Source of the DNA: Clostridiaceae bacterium DTU079
Lineage (GTDB): Bacteria > Bacillota > Clostridia > Acetivibrionales > Acetivibrionaceae
Reading direction: 5' to 3'
Length of the DNA stretch: 64,000 nt
NCBI GenBank assembly: GCA_001512505.1
Contig: LFSC01000014.1
Location: forward strand, 1 to 64,000
In this document: piece by piece, positions 26,990 through 36,709 of the stretch
Layout: every line of letters starts with the position of its first letter
Numbering within the stretch: the stretch's first letter is position 1
Translations under genes and position numbers: made by a program
The notes under the pieces: model-generated
What the model was told of the DNA's origin: nothing
The model's input: the letters and a program-made list of their open reading frames with translations, nothing else
Databases searched by the model: none

Positions 26990-27019
26990 ATGGGGAGGCA
27001 AAACTCCCCTGCCTTTTTT
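26990..27019 (+). terminator. Terminator of the 57-aa gene
   Basis: GGGGAGGCAAAACTCCCC is followed by TGCCTTTTTTG; an alternative stem is AGGCA/TGCCT. It starts immediately after the stop codon. Confidence 0.85.
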
Positions 27020-27033
27020 GAGGGAGTGCCACT

Positions 27034-27200
27034 GTGAAGAAAAATGCTCCAGAAACTTGAGTTTCGCAAGTACAGAGCCTGTAAATACTCCGCGGGGGCG
27101 AGCAAAACTCGCTTCGCGTGAATGGATGCTCTCCCTTTCCGCGTTGTATTAACAGGCTCTAACACTTGCTTCACAATGTTTCTTCCATATTTTTCTTCAC
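27034..27200 (+). repeat. Dispersed palindromic element, copy 3
   Basis: The outer arms GTGAAGAAAAATGCTCC and the complement of GTGAAGAAAAATATGG are nearly identical. The core is CAGAGCCTGTAAATAC / GTATTAACAGGCTCT with inner GCGG/CCGC. It lies between the convergent 57-aa gene and ribF, 63 bp from the ribF stop. Confidence 0.92.
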
Positions 27201-27262
27201 TCAGATAACAGCGGTGTTTAAATATAATTTTCATTCTTTCCAACACACTTCAAAATCAAATA

Positions 27263-28195
27263 CTATAAGCGGAAGTAATTCTTTGCAGTCTCAATATCCT
27301 TTTTTATTTGCTCAACCAGGTGCTGCGCACTTTCAAACTTTTTCTCTCCCCTTATCCGTTCTATTAAAAATACCTCAATCTTCTTTCCATAGATATCGCC
27401 GTTTTCAAAATTCAATAAATGGGTTTCAACGCATCTTCTATCCAACCCGCCAAATGTAGGATTGATTCCTATGTTGGTAATTCCGGGATACATTTTGCCG
27501 TCTATACAGGTCTTTGATATGTATACTCCATCCGGGGGCAAAGCCAGCTCAATTTCAGGACTGATATTGGCAGTGGGAAATCCTAATGTGTTACCTATCC
27601 TTCTGCCCTTTTCAACAATCCCTGTTATAGAATAATGTCTTCCCAAAAGCTCAAACACTTTACCCATATCACCTATTAGAATATTCTTTCTTATAAGGGT
27701 ACTGCTTACCACTTCATCCCCATGCCGTATCGGCTCAATAATAATAACCCTGAATCCCAGATCATTGCCCAATTTCCGTAAGAGCTCGGCATCACCCTCA
27801 CCCTTATGTCCAAATCTATAATTAAAGCCTGCAACAGCAAGCTTCATATTCAATCTCTTTATCAGAATATCCTTTACAAACGTTTCCGGCTTCATCTTGG
27901 AAAAAGCTTCGTCAAACTTTTCAAAATACAAATAGTCCAACCTTGTCCGATTTAAAAGCTCGATTTTTTTCTCATTTGTCATAACCAAAGGAGTAATCGA
28001 CTTTTTATTAATAATATTCTCAGTATGGCTACTAAAGGTATACAATACCGAATCAAAAGAATTAAAAATAGATTCGGTTATAAGCGTGTTAATCAAAGCC
28101 AGATGACCCACATGCAAACCATCGAAATTTCCAAGTCCTATACCCGTCGGTCTTATAAATTTTGTACCTTCATCCGTACCGTATATTACTTTCAT
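27263..28195 (-). CDS. ribF: Bifunctional riboflavin kinase/FAD synthetase RibF
   Basis: RibF phosphorylates riboflavin to FMN and adenylates FMN to FAD. The 310-residue protein has the N-terminal nucleotidyltransferase domain (GLGNFDGLHVGHLALI, later SSTLIR) and the C-terminal riboflavin kinase domain (RRIGNTLGFPTANI, then GVY and the ETHLLNF segment). It is the last gene of the nusA-infB cluster, as in Bacillus. A tandem repeat array fills the spacer to truB. No FMN riboswitch is seen upstream. Confidence 0.96.
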   Translation of the reverse strand: MKVIYGTDEGTKFIRPTGIGLGNFDGLHVGHLALINTLITESIFNSFDSVLYTFSSHTENIINKKSITPLVMTNEKKIELLNRTRLDYLYFEKFDEAFSKMKPETFVKDILIKRLNMKLAVAGFNYRFGHKGEGDAELLRKLGNDLGFRVIIIEPIRHGDEVVSSTLIRKNILIGDMGKVFELLGRHYSITGIVEKGRRIGNTLGFPTANISPEIELALPPDGVYISKTCIDGKMYPGITNIGINPTFGGLDRRCVETHLLNFENGDIYGKKIEVFLIERIRGEKKFESAQHLVEQIKKDIETAKNYFRL

Positions 28196-28267
28196 AATAC
28201 TACCCTTTATACTTCAATTATTTTATATTTCTATTCTTCCGTTAAGTTCAAACTCATTTTCTTTATG

Positions 28268-28417
28268 TTACTCAATATTACTCAACATTGCTCAATACTG
28301 CCAAAAATTATTCAATATTCTTAATATTACTTAATATCGCTCTATCTTACTCAATTTTTACTTAATATTCTCTAATATAACTTAATACTACTCAGCATTT
28401 CTCACTATCACTTAATT
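28268..28417. repeat. Tandem array of about fifteen 10-bp units (TTACTCAATA)
   Basis: From 28268 the sequence divides into about fifteen consecutive units with consensus TTACTYAATA, nearly all exactly 10 bp (one 9, one 11). The unit on the operon strand is TATTRAGTAA. It occupies most of the truB-ribF spacer. The step equals one DNA helical turn, so each unit shows the same face. No coding frame survives through it. Confidence 0.85.
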
Positions 28418-28438
28418 AAGTAAAGAAAATTTACCTTA

Positions 28439-29329
28439 TCATATAAATATCTTCAACGGCTTGAGAGACAACTCCCCCTTTTTATTTAAAACCGTCTCTC
28501 CAAGAGCCAAAATGTTCTCATTTTCTCCAAATACACAAACCTTCTGCGATAAAGCAGGTACCGAACCTTCCAGCTTAATAAAGCCTCCGTTTAAAAATCT
28601 CTTTTCTTCCTCTTTGTCAAGACATATCCTTTCAAAATCATCAAAAACCTTTTCGATGCCTATAAATGCCTTTTCTATCGTACCGTTATCCGCCATCTCT
28701 CTAATTTGCTCTACGGTTAATGAATCATTGATATTAAAGCAACCTGCCTTCATTCTCACCAGAAAAGACATATGCCCTCCGCAGCCCAGCTTTTCCCCGA
28801 TATCTGCGCACAAAGTCCTTATATAAGTACCTTTAGAACAACCCACATCAAAAATAACTTTGTTTTCCTTAATACTCAATATGTTTATAAAATGAATGGT
28901 AACCTCTCTTGGGCTCCGTTCCACTTCAATACCGCTTCTTGCGAGCTCATAAAGCTTTTTGCCGTTTTTCTTTATTGCCGAATACATAGGAGGCAATTGA
29001 TTATAGCTGCCAACAAAGGACTTAACCGCAGCAGCTATATCATTTTCCGATAAATTCACTTTCGCCTCTTTTAAAATCCTTCCCAAGCTGTCCTGAGTGT
29101 CGGTGGAAATGCCCAGCGTAAGCTCAGCCCTATATACCTTGTCTTTGTCCGTCAGGTATTCAATCACCTTTGTGGCTTTGCCGATGCAAACAGGCAAAAC
29201 TCCCACCGCCCCTGGATCCAGTGTTCCGGTATGCCCTATCTTCTTTACCTTCAATAATCCTCTCAAATATGCCACAACATCAAAGGAAGTCATTCCCGGG
29301 GGCTTCAATATATTCAAAATTCCGTTCAT
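28439..29329 (-). CDS. truB: tRNA pseudouridine(55) synthase TruB
   Basis: TruB converts U55 of the tRNA T loop to pseudouridine. The 296-residue protein shows GILNILKPPGMTSFD at the start, the catalytic aspartate in GHTGTLDPGAVGVLP, and the KVYRAELTLG and PPMYSAIKKNGKKLYELAR segments. It begins 2 bp after the nrnA stop, so translation is probably coupled; no strong site lies close to the ATG. The C-terminal region after about residue 240 is a PUA-like tail. Confidence 0.96.
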   Translation of the reverse strand: MNGILNILKPPGMTSFDVVAYLRGLLKVKKIGHTGTLDPGAVGVLPVCIGKATKVIEYLTDKDKVYRAELTLGISTDTQDSLGRILKEAKVNLSENDIAAAVKSFVGSYNQLPPMYSAIKKNGKKLYELARSGIEVERSPREVTIHFINILSIKENKVIFDVGCSKGTYIRTLCADIGEKLGCGGHMSFLVRMKAGCFNINDSLTVEQIREMADNGTIEKAFIGIEKVFDDFERICLDKEEEKRFLNGGFIKLEGSVPALSQKVCVFGENENILALGETVLNKKGELSLKPLKIFI

Positions 29330-29331
29330 AG

Positions 29332-30288
29332 CTATAAGACTTCTCTAATCTCCTTTATCAATGCGTTTTTGATTTCATTTATATCTCCCTTAACGGTGCA
29401 CCCGGCTGCCCTTACATGACCGCCGCCGGAATGCCTGTTTGCTATGCTGGAGACGTCAACATAAGATTTGGACCTAAAGTTAATCTTGTATTCATCATCT
29501 CCACGCTGCCTTATCAATATTGATACTTCTACCCCTTCAATATTTCTTCCTATGTTCACCAAACCATCGCAGTCTTCTTCCACAGCACCGATACTTTTCA
29601 GCATTTCATCGGTGATATAAATAAAAGCCAACTTTCCGTTTTCAAGCAACTCCATATTATCAATTGCCTTACCCATAAGCTTTACCTTGGGTAGTGATGT
29701 GGTTTCAAACACCAGTTGAGATATATTGGCCACATCCACACCGTTGTTGATAAGGTCTGCAGAAATTTGATGAGTGATTGGTGTGGTATTGCTGTATCTA
29801 AATCCTCCGGTATCTGTAGCTATTGCAACATAAAGGCAAGTTGCCATGTCCTTGTCAAGGGCTATACCCATCATTTTAATGAGCTGATATATTATTTCCC
29901 CTACAGCCGAAGAGCTCACCTTCACAAGATTCAACCGGGCAAACTCGGTATTTGTGGTATGATGGTCTATATTTACGGTTTTGTCTGCCTCCTCAAAAAT
30001 AGCAATCCTTCTTCCCAGCCTTTCCAAATCCCCGGTATCCAGTGCCAATACTAGCTCATACTTATCGGGCTTTTCACCGTAAACCTGAGCAGACTCCCTT
30101 CCGGGCAAAAAACTATAGATAGAAGGTATTTCCTCTTCGAGATAAACCGTCACAACCTTATCCATTGTCCTAAGTGCAATAGCCAATGCCAGACTTGAGC
30201 CAAGCGCGTCCCCGTCTGCCGAAACATGGGGTAAAATTGCAATTCTTTCAGCTTCGTTTATTAGTTTTATAATCCTGTTCTCAACCAT
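29332..30288 (-). CDS. nrnA: DHH-family oligoribonuclease/pAp phosphatase NrnA
   Basis: NrnA degrades short RNA oligomers and 3'-phosphoadenosine-5'-phosphate. The 318 residues contain the DHH motifs HVSADGDALGSSLAL, ALDTGD, NIDHHTTN, and the C-terminal DHHA1 motif GGGHVRAAG. It lies between rbfA and truB, the usual place in Firmicutes. The ATG is preceded by GAGAGGTAGAAA. Confidence 0.95.
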   Translation of the reverse strand: MVENRIIKLINEAERIAILPHVSADGDALGSSLALAIALRTMDKVVTVYLEEEIPSIYSFLPGRESAQVYGEKPDKYELVLALDTGDLERLGRRIAIFEEADKTVNIDHHTTNTEFARLNLVKVSSSAVGEIIYQLIKMMGIALDKDMATCLYVAIATDTGGFRYSNTTPITHQISADLINNGVDVANISQLVFETTSLPKVKLMGKAIDNMELLENGKLAFIYITDEMLKSIGAVEEDCDGLVNIGRNIEGVEVSILIRQRGDDEYKINFRSKSYVDVSSIANRHSGGGHVRAAGCTVKGDINEIKNALIKEIREVL

Positions 30289-30340
30289 TTTCTACCTCTC
30301 AACAAGCATTATAGAAACAGTGTCTTTTGCATTTTAAGAC

Positions 30341-30688
30341 TCATTCCTGATTTTGCGTTGTCTCACTGATGAGCTTTGTAATATAAGCTCCCTGCTCAAT
30401 GGAATTATCAATCTCAAAATGAATCTCCGGCGTGTATCTCAGCTGTATTCTATGGCCAATTTCCCGTCGGATAAAACCTGCAGCACTTTTAAGACCTTCC
30501 AAAGAACTGTTTTTATCCTCATCATTACCCATGATACTGACATAAACCTTTGCATAACGAAGGTCCTTCGTAACATTAACATGGGTAATGCTTATAAGCT
30601 TGGAAAGCCTTGGATCCTTCAGTTCGTTTTGTATTATATTGCTTATTTCCCTTTTTATCTCCTCAGATATACGTGCGATTCTGTCCAT
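30341..30688 (-). CDS. rbfA: Ribosome-binding factor A (RbfA)
   Basis: RbfA is a 115-residue KH-like protein that binds the immature 30S subunit and helps 16S rRNA 5'-end maturation. Recognisable parts are RISEEIKREISNII, DPRL, DLRYAKVYVS and the closing RYTPEIHFEIDNSIEQG. I start at the ATG at 30688, with GGGAG 8 bp upstream; the track's TTG five codons earlier overlaps that site. It is directly downstream of infB. Confidence 0.95.
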   Translation of the reverse strand: MDRIARISEEIKREISNIIQNELKDPRLSKLISITHVNVTKDLRYAKVYVSIMGNDEDKNSSLEGLKSAAGFIRREIGHRIQLRYTPEIHFEIDNSIEQGAYITKLISETTQNQE

Positions 30689-30744
30689 ATCAAACACTCC
30701 CAATACTGCACAACAATTTTCTGAATATGTTCTGCAATTATTTT

Positions 30745-33700
30745 TTAGTTCTTTACCTCTTCAATGGAAAATGCCTCAATAACGTCCCCTTCTTTGATGT
30801 CATTAAACTTTTCTATAGATAATCCGCATTCAAAGCCCTGAGCAACCTCTTTGACATCATCCTTAAATCTCTTTAATGATGCAAGTTTTCCTTCATGAAT
30901 GACAATGCCATCCCTGACCAGCCTTATATCGGAGTTTCTAACAATTTTCCCGTCGGTGACATAACCTCCGCCGATGGTACCTATTCCGGAAACCTTGAAT
31001 ATCTGCCTGATTTCCACATGTCCAAGAACAACCTCTCTATAAGTCGGGTCAAGCATTCCTTTCATGGCAGACTGTATATCTTCAATTGCGTCGTATATTA
31101 TTCTATAAAGTCTCAAATCAACGCCTGCGTCCTTTGCCGCATCTATTACCTTAGAAGAAGGTCTCACATTGAAACCGATTATTATGGCATTGGATACCTG
31201 TGCCAAAGTTACATCGGATTCGGTAACAGCACCCACTGCACCGTGAATAATCTTGATCCTCACTTCATCATTGCTGAGCTTCTCCAGCGACTGTTTAACA
31301 GCCTCAACAGACCCCTGAACATCAGCCTTAACAATTATATTAAGTTCCTTAACCTTTCCTTCTTTAATCTGATTAAACAAATCCTCCAGTGAAACCCTGG
31401 CAGTTGCTTTCAATTGCTGTTCTCTTTGCTTGAGCTTCCTCTTTTCCACTAGATGCTTTGCCACTTTTTCGTCGGTAACCGCATGGAAAATTTGTCCTGC
31501 TTCAGGTACTTCCGGCAAACCGAGAATCTCCACCGGAGTGGATGGACCGGCTTTTTTAATTCTGCGGCCTTTATCGTCTGTCATAGCCCTGATTCTTCCG
31601 AAGGTAACACCGGTTATTATGGAATCCCCCGTATTCAAAGTTCCCCTCTGCACCAGCAAGGTGGCTATAGGTCCTTTATCCTTGTCAAGTCTTGCTTCTA
31701 TAACAGTTCCCTTAGCCTGTTTATTGGGATTGGCCTTAAGATCGTTCATATCTGCAACAAGAAGTACCATTTCAAGTAAACTGTCTATATTAATTCTCTT
31801 CTTAGCAGAAACCTCAACACAAATGGTATCGCCACCCCATTCTTCCGGAACCAGGCCATATTCCGTCAATTCCTGCTTAACCCTTTCCGAATTTGCAGCC
31901 GGTTTGTCAATTTTATTAATTGCAACTATAATATTAACATTTGCAGCCTTTGCATGGTTTATTGCTTCAACGGTTTGAGGCATAACACCGTCATCGGCAG
32001 CCACAACAAGTATTGCTATATCGGTAACCTGCGCTCCTCTAGCTCTCATGGCCGTAAATGCCTCGTGTCCCGGGGTATCGAGGAATGTGATATTTCTATT
32101 ATTTATTTTAACCATATATGCACCGATATGCTGTGTAATTCCACCGGCTTCACTATCAATAACATTTGTCTGCTTTATGGCATCCAAAAGGGATGTCTTA
32201 CCATGGTCAACATGTCCCATTACAACCACTACCGGCGGTCTTGGCACAGCTTCCGGATCATTGGCATCATCGCTGTCATCAAAGAGAATATCTTCTTCGC
32301 TGATAACAACTTCCTTCTCCGCTTTTACCCCAAATTCATCAGCCACGATTGCTGCCGTATCAAAATCAACCTCTTGATTTAGTGTTGCCATAATACCAAA
32401 GGACATTAACTTCTTTATTACTTCAGCAGAGGTCTTTTTAAGAGCTTCAGCCAGTTCCTTGACCGTTAAAACCTCCGGAATTTTTATTGAAGTAAGCACA
32501 GCCTTAGGAGGAATATATTTTTCTTCTTTTTTCTCTTCTTTCTTTGCCTTTTTTATCTTCCTCTTGCCTTTCATGCCGTCAACAAAGAGATCATCCAATT
32601 CAAAGTCATTTGACAATACCTCGGATACGCCCTTCTTTGCGGTAAGAACACTCTTTAAAACCTTGCTGTTGTTTTTGGTTTTCATTTGTTTGGCTGATTC
32701 TTTCTTAAATTCCCTTTTTGTATCTTTTTCCACATCCTTGTTCAGTTCCCGTCTTTCCGCTCTCTGTGAATTCATTTCCTCTTTTTGAGAAGCTGTAAGT
32801 TCAACCTTGGGAATATCTAAACGCTTACTTGCCGTACGGTTCATATCCTGACCCCTGTCACCGAAAGAAGCAGTTTTTTCTTTTGATCCAAAATTATCAT
32901 CCTTCGGACGGTTATTATCGTTTTTATTGTCTTTATTATAATTGCCGTCCCTTTTAAAATTGGCATCCTTCCTATGACCGCTGTCTTTTTTATCATTCTT
33001 CTTTATATCATTATTATAACCGCTCTTTTTATTTTCATTGGCTTTAAAGTCCTTCTTTTTATTATCATTCTTCACATTATCAACAATTGGTTCGGCAGAT
33101 GGCTGATTGCTCTGAACATTAACCGTCTTGTGAGCAACATCCATATCCTTTTTCTCTTCTTCTCTCTTCATCTGTGCATTAACACTATTATTCAAAGTGT
33201 CCGGCTTAACCTGGGTATCCAAAGCCTCATTCTTAACCGATTTATTCACAGCATCATCCTTTATTGAATCATCTTTAACTGCTTCAGTTTTGTTACTGCT
33301 TACTATTTCTTTATTATTCCCAACTTGGCTGTTATCCTTGATATCAGCATGTGATTTTAAACCCACCCCTTTATCAACAGGAGCCGTTGTATCCTTTATT
33401 TCTGTCATTGTCTCTATTTTTTCCTTCTCCATCGTCTTACCTTTATCTATCACCTTATTATTTTCCTTAGCCTGAATTTCTTTCTTTTCATTTTCTACCA
33501 TTTTTTTATAATCCGGTTTGGTATCTCTCACAAAACCAGGCCTTAAACCTGAATTAGAGCTTGCTACCTTTACAAAATCATTTCGTTTTCGCTTTCCTTC
33601 CTTTTTTGAATCCTTCTGACCGGCAGGTTCATTATCCTTTTCCGATTCCTGTGAATCCAGATAAATCTCTGTGGTTCTGATTATTCTCGGTGCCTTTTTG

Positions 33701-33951
33701 GCTCCTTTTTTCATTTCAACATTTTGCTGAATAATTTGAGGAGCGGAAGTAGTCTTTTTTTCTTCGGTATCAGATTTATCCTCATTATGTCTAATAACAC
33801 CAATATGATCATATAATGCTTCAAGTTGATCCTCTTCCAGAAGACTCATATGGTTTTTAACTTCTATATTTATTTCCGCCAATTTTTCCATCAGCCTTTT
33901 GCTTGTTGTATTAAGCTCTTTTGCAATCTCATATACTCTTTTTTTCGTCAA
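30745..33951 (-). CDS. infB: Translation initiation factor IF-2
   Basis: IF-2 is the GTPase that brings initiator tRNA to the 30S subunit and drives 50S joining. From the TTG at 33951 it has 1068 residues. An N-terminal IF2-N domain ([13 protein letters not shown]) is followed by a very long Lys/Asp/Asn/Glu-rich disordered linker (about residues 75-480), a second IF2-N domain, the G domain ([22 protein letters not shown]) and domains II-IV. I prefer the TTG because GGGGGTG is 6 bp upstream and the protein then begins [12 protein letters not shown], as homologues do. The track's ATG (33987) lies further inside the upstream gene without a site. Either start overlaps ylxQ. Confidence 0.95.
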   Translation of the reverse strand: MTKKRVYEIAKELNTTSKRLMEKLAEINIEVKNHMSLLEEDQLEALYDHIGVIRHNEDKSDTEEKKTTSAPQIIQQNVEMKKGAKKAPRIIRTTEIYLDSQESEKDNEPAGQKDSKKEGKRKRNDFVKVASSNSGLRPGFVRDTKPDYKKMVENEKKEIQAKENNKVIDKGKTMEKEKIETMTEIKDTTAPVDKGVGLKSHADIKDNSQVGNNKEIVSSNKTEAVKDDSIKDDAVNKSVKNEALDTQVKPDTLNNSVNAQMKREEEKKDMDVAHKTVNVQSNQPSAEPIVDNVKNDNKKKDFKANENKKSGYNNDIKKNDKKDSGHRKDANFKRDGNYNKDNKNDNNRPKDDNFGSKEKTASFGDRGQDMNRTASKRLDIPKVELTASQKEEMNSQRAERRELNKDVEKDTKREFKKESAKQMKTKNNSKVLKSVLTAKKGVSEVLSNDFELDDLFVDGMKGKRKIKKAKKEEKKEEKYIPPKAVLTSIKIPEVLTVKELAEALKKTSAEVIKKLMSFGIMATLNQEVDFDTAAIVADEFGVKAEKEVVISEEDILFDDSDDANDPEAVPRPPVVVVMGHVDHGKTSLLDAIKQTNVIDSEAGGITQHIGAYMVKINNRNITFLDTPGHEAFTAMRARGAQVTDIAILVVAADDGVMPQTVEAINHAKAANVNIIVAINKIDKPAANSERVKQELTEYGLVPEEWGGDTICVEVSAKKRINIDSLLEMVLLVADMNDLKANPNKQAKGTVIEARLDKDKGPIATLLVQRGTLNTGDSIITGVTFGRIRAMTDDKGRRIKKAGPSTPVEILGLPEVPEAGQIFHAVTDEKVAKHLVEKRKLKQREQQLKATARVSLEDLFNQIKEGKVKELNIIVKADVQGSVEAVKQSLEKLSNDEVRIKIIHGAVGAVTESDVTLAQVSNAIIIGFNVRPSSKVIDAAKDAGVDLRLYRIIYDAIEDIQSAMKGMLDPTYREVVLGHVEIRQIFKVSGIGTIGGGYVTDGKIVRNSDIRLVRDGIVIHEGKLASLKRFKDDVKEVAQGFECGLSIEKFNDIKEGDVIEAFSIEEVKN

Positions 33952-34279
33952 TAGATTCACCCCCGCATCCAATTTTTTCATCATCAATCAATTGCAATAT
34001 CCGTTTTGAAAATCCCAATTCCTGTATAGCTATCACCGACCTTAAATCCTTACCGATAAATTTGCCCAATAACTCCTTTTTACCGAAGATTCTTATATTT
34101 ATATTATAATAACGACAGGCATCCGTAAACTTTTTTTTTGTGTTGGGTGAAGCATCCTCCGCTACAATTACCAAGCTTACCTTTCCTGCCTTTATAGCCC
34201 TTTCACATGTCTCATCCCCTGAGACCAGCTTATTTGCTTTTCTTGCCAAGCCCAAAAAAGAGTATATTCTTTCAGACAT
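33929..34279 (-). CDS. ylxQ: Ribosomal L7Ae-family protein YlxQ
   Basis: This 116-residue protein of the L7Ae/L30e fold binds kink-turn RNA and associates with the ribosome in Firmicutes. Features are [15 protein letters not shown] at the start and [15 protein letters not shown]. The ATG at 34279 sits 6 bp after GGAGG and overlaps the end of ylxR by 8 bp; its own end overlaps infB. The order nusA-ylxR-ylxQ-infB is conserved. Confidence 0.92.
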   Translation of the reverse strand: MSERIYSFLGLARKANKLVSGDETCERAIKAGKVSLVIVAEDASPNTKKKFTDACRYYNINIRIFGKKELLGKFIGKDLRSVIAIQELGFSKRILQLIDDEKIGCGGESIDEKKSI

Positions 34280-34547
34280 TACCATCCTCCAGATCTTTTT
34301 TCAAAGATTCATATATCTCCTCATTAATAGATGTCTCAAAAGCCCTTTCAAGCCGCTTTCCCTTTCTTGCTTTTTCAAAGCAAGAAAGGCTTCTACAGAT
34401 GTATGCACCTCTTCCCGGCTTTTTACCCGTAAAATCAATGGATATTTCATTTTCCTTGTTCTTCACAACTCTAATCAGCTCTTTTTTTGGCTTCATCTCC
34501 TGACATCCAAGGCACATTCTCATTGGAATCTTTTTTTGTTTCAACAC
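34272..34547 (-). CDS. ylxR: YlxR/RnpM RNA-binding protein
   Basis: This 91-residue YlxR-family protein contains the signature PMRMCLGCQEMKPKKELIRVV followed by GRGAYIC. Family members bind nucleic acid and have been reported to modulate RNase P. It lies between nusA and ylxQ as expected. The start is a GTG followed by TTG; GGGATG upstream is a weak site, so the exact start is uncertain by a few codons. Confidence 0.93.
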   Translation of the reverse strand: MLKQKKIPMRMCLGCQEMKPKKELIRVVKNKENEISIDFTGKKPGRGAYICRSLSCFEKARKGKRLERAFETSINEEIYESLKKDLEDGNV

Positions 34548-34633
34548 TCATCACATCCCAAATAATACTATTTGTGATATCACCAAAAAATATAATATAT
34601 TTCTGCTATTTTATTGTTTAAACCTAAAATCCT

Positions 34634-35845
34634 CTATTCATCGGATTCGTCAACAAAATCCTTTTCGTCTTCATCCAGAGTGTTTTCAGCCTCTTCATAA
34701 TTTTCATAATACTCTGCCGGATTATATCCCTGATCGCTGTAAGAGTTGTCTTCTCCATCATTTAAAGCATTGTAGCTGCCGTCGAAATTCAAGAGCTGTT
34801 GTTCAATAGTTGCTCTAAGCTGAGATTCACTCTTTATATCAATTTTCCATCCGGTAAGCTTTGCAGCAAGCCTTGCGTTCTGCCCTTCTTTTCCTATTGC
34901 CAATGACAGCTGGAAATCCGGTACAGTCACCTTTGCACTCTTTTCTTCTTCATTTACGTCCACTCTTACCACTTTTGCCGGGCTAAGGCTACTGGAAATG
35001 TATTCCTGAATATTGCTGCTCCACTTTATTATATCTATCTTTTCGCCCCTCAGCTCATCAACAATAGCCTGAACCCTGGTACCCTTTTGACCCACACAGG
35101 CACCGACGGGGTCTACATTATCGTCCTTGGAGAAAACCGCAATTTTCGTTCTTGATCCCGGCTCTCTTGAAATACTCCTGATCTCTACTATTCCCTCATA
35201 GATTTCCGGAACTTCAAGCTCAAAAAGTCTTTTAACTATTCCGGGATGCGTTCTTGAAACTATAATCTGAGGACCTTTTGTGGTTTTCTTAACCTCAATT
35301 ATATACGTCTTTATACGGTCATTAAATTTATATTCTTCACCCGGTATTTGCTCTGAGAGCGGCAGAATTGCCTCGGCTTTTCCAAGGTCAATAATCACGT
35401 TTTTCCTTTCCGTCCTTTGAACAATCCCGGTAACAATCTCGCCTTCCTTATTGGAAAATTCATTAAAAATAATTCCTCTTTCAGCTTCCCTGATTCGTTG
35501 AACAACCACCTGTTTGGCTGTTTGAGCAGCTATTCTTCCGAATTTTCTCGGTGTAACCTCTATCTCAACCACATCGTTTTCTTCAAGCCCAGGATTGATT
35601 TTCTTTGCATTTTCAACCGATATTTCCAGCAAATCATTCTGAGGATTACTGGTAACCTTCTTCAAGGCAAATACCTTAAAATCACCGGTCTGACGGTCAA
35701 TAAAAACCTTCACGTTTTGTGACGAGCCAAAGCTTCTCTTATATGCCGATATAAGAGCAGCCTCAATGGCTTCAATTATAACTTCTTTATCAATCCCCTT
35801 GTCTTTTTCCAACTGCTCCAATGCATGAATCAAATCCGCACTCAT
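34634..35845 (-). CDS. nusA: Transcription termination/antitermination factor NusA
   Basis: NusA binds RNA polymerase and nascent RNA and modulates pausing, termination and antitermination. The 403 residues comprise the N-terminal polymerase-binding domain (1-130), an S1 domain (EGEIVTGIVQRTERKN), and two KH domains (DPVGACVGQKGTRVQAI; LAIGKEGQNARLAAKL). An acidic tail (about 345-403, DEDEKDFVDESDE) ends the protein without the acidic repeats of E. coli NusA. AAGGAGG lies upstream of the ATG. Confidence 0.97.
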   Translation of the reverse strand: MSADLIHALEQLEKDKGIDKEVIIEAIEAALISAYKRSFGSSQNVKVFIDRQTGDFKVFALKKVTSNPQNDLLEISVENAKKINPGLEENDVVEIEVTPRKFGRIAAQTAKQVVVQRIREAERGIIFNEFSNKEGEIVTGIVQRTERKNVIIDLGKAEAILPLSEQIPGEEYKFNDRIKTYIIEVKKTTKGPQIIVSRTHPGIVKRLFELEVPEIYEGIVEIRSISREPGSRTKIAVFSKDDNVDPVGACVGQKGTRVQAIVDELRGEKIDIIKWSSNIQEYISSSLSPAKVVRVDVNEEEKSAKVTVPDFQLSLAIGKEGQNARLAAKLTGWKIDIKSESQLRATIEQQLLNFDGSYNALNDGEDNSYSDQGYNPAEYYENYEEAENTLDEDEKDFVDESDE

Positions 35846-36006
35846 TTTTTTAGATCCTCCTTATTTAGTTTTCATGTTATATAATATCCAATATCAATCA
35901 GGAGCGCACATTTTAAAATTATATTTTTAACTAAAGTTAAACTTGACGGTTTTCACAATATTACCAACTACGTGGCAAACATTATAAAATTAAATTACAA
36001 ATAAAG

Positions 36007-36471
36007 TTAGAACTTAATCAATCTTCTTACCAATGCAATTTTATCGCGTTCAAACTCCATTTTTTCTCCGTTTTCTTTTTCTATAAGAATCACAGAGCTG
36101 TTATGACCCAATAGCTTTCCTTCAAATATCTTTTTATCGTCAATAGGTTTAAAAAGCTTGATTTCAACCATCTCTCCCTTGAACCGTTCAAAATCACTGT
36201 CCTTCTTTAACGGCCGGTCTAAACCTGGAGAAGACACTTCGAGAAAGTATTTCTGCGGTATGGGATCTTCCCTATCCAAAATATCACTTATTTCTTCACT
36301 TACAATCTTACAGTCGTCAATAGTTATACCTCCCGGTTTATCAATATAGATCCGCAAAAAATAATTGGATCCCTCCTTTATGAACTCAACATCAACCAGT
36401 TCAAAGGAGTGTTTATCAACTATGGGAGTAGCAAATTTTGTAACCAACTCTTCTATTTTCTTTTTTGTCAT
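36007..36471 (-). CDS. rimP: Ribosome maturation factor RimP
   Basis: RimP is a 154-residue 30S assembly factor. Motifs: ELVDVEFIKEGSNYFLRIYID, GGITIDDC, YFLEVSSPGLDRPL, and a C-terminal SH3-like domain. I use the ATG at 36471 (MTKKKIEE), with GGAGG 5-6 bp upstream; the track's start adds 15 non-homologous residues. It begins the nusA-infB translation cluster. Its normal upstream neighbour polC is displaced by xynY. Confidence 0.95.
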   Translation of the reverse strand: MTKKKIEELVTKFATPIVDKHSFELVDVEFIKEGSNYFLRIYIDKPGGITIDDCKIVSEEISDILDREDPIPQKYFLEVSSPGLDRPLKKDSDFERFKGEMVEIKLFKPIDDKKIFEGKLLGHNSSVILIEKENGEKMEFERDKIALVRRLIKF

Positions 36472-36499
36472 ATTAACCTCCAGTAGAATTAACCAATAA

Positions 36500-36521
36500 A
36501 ATCTCAGGGGCATCAAGCCCC
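36500..36521. repeat. Short GC hairpin repeat, copy B
   Basis: ATCTCAGGGGCATCAAGCCC folds as GGGGC...GCCCC. It is almost identical to copy A at 18801 and similar to copy C at 57301. It lies about 30 bp upstream of the rimP start codon, within its leader. Confidence 0.65.
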
Positions 36522-36574
36522 TAAATCTTAAAGTACATTGCTTCGTAAAATTCCAAGTAGTTCAAATTAATACG

Positions 36575-36599
36575 AAAGAGTGGGAATGACCCACTCTTT
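36575..36599 (-). terminator. Strong hairpin between xynY and rimP
   Basis: A perfect 10-bp stem AAAGAGTGGG/CCCACTCTTT with a 5-base loop lies about 110 bp past the xynY stop. The T tract on the minus strand is poor (CTCTTTCGTATT), so it may be a terminator of modest strength or an RNA-processing or stability element. Confidence 0.6.
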
Positions 36600-36709
36600 A
36601 CCTTAAGTTACTATTTGCTTTAGTCCAGAAGTATTATATCATTATTATTTGTAAATATCAACATTTTATTAGCAATTAATTATATTTTATAGTTTGACCG
36701 AGATTTACA

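Noticed and set aside
28196-28267. FMN riboswitch upstream of ribF
   Set aside because: The spacer holds AT-rich tandem repeats and lacks the conserved FMN-aptamer boxes.
31430-31978. 182-aa plus-strand ORF inside infB
   Set aside because: It is the shadow of the IF-2 G domain region on the opposite strand.
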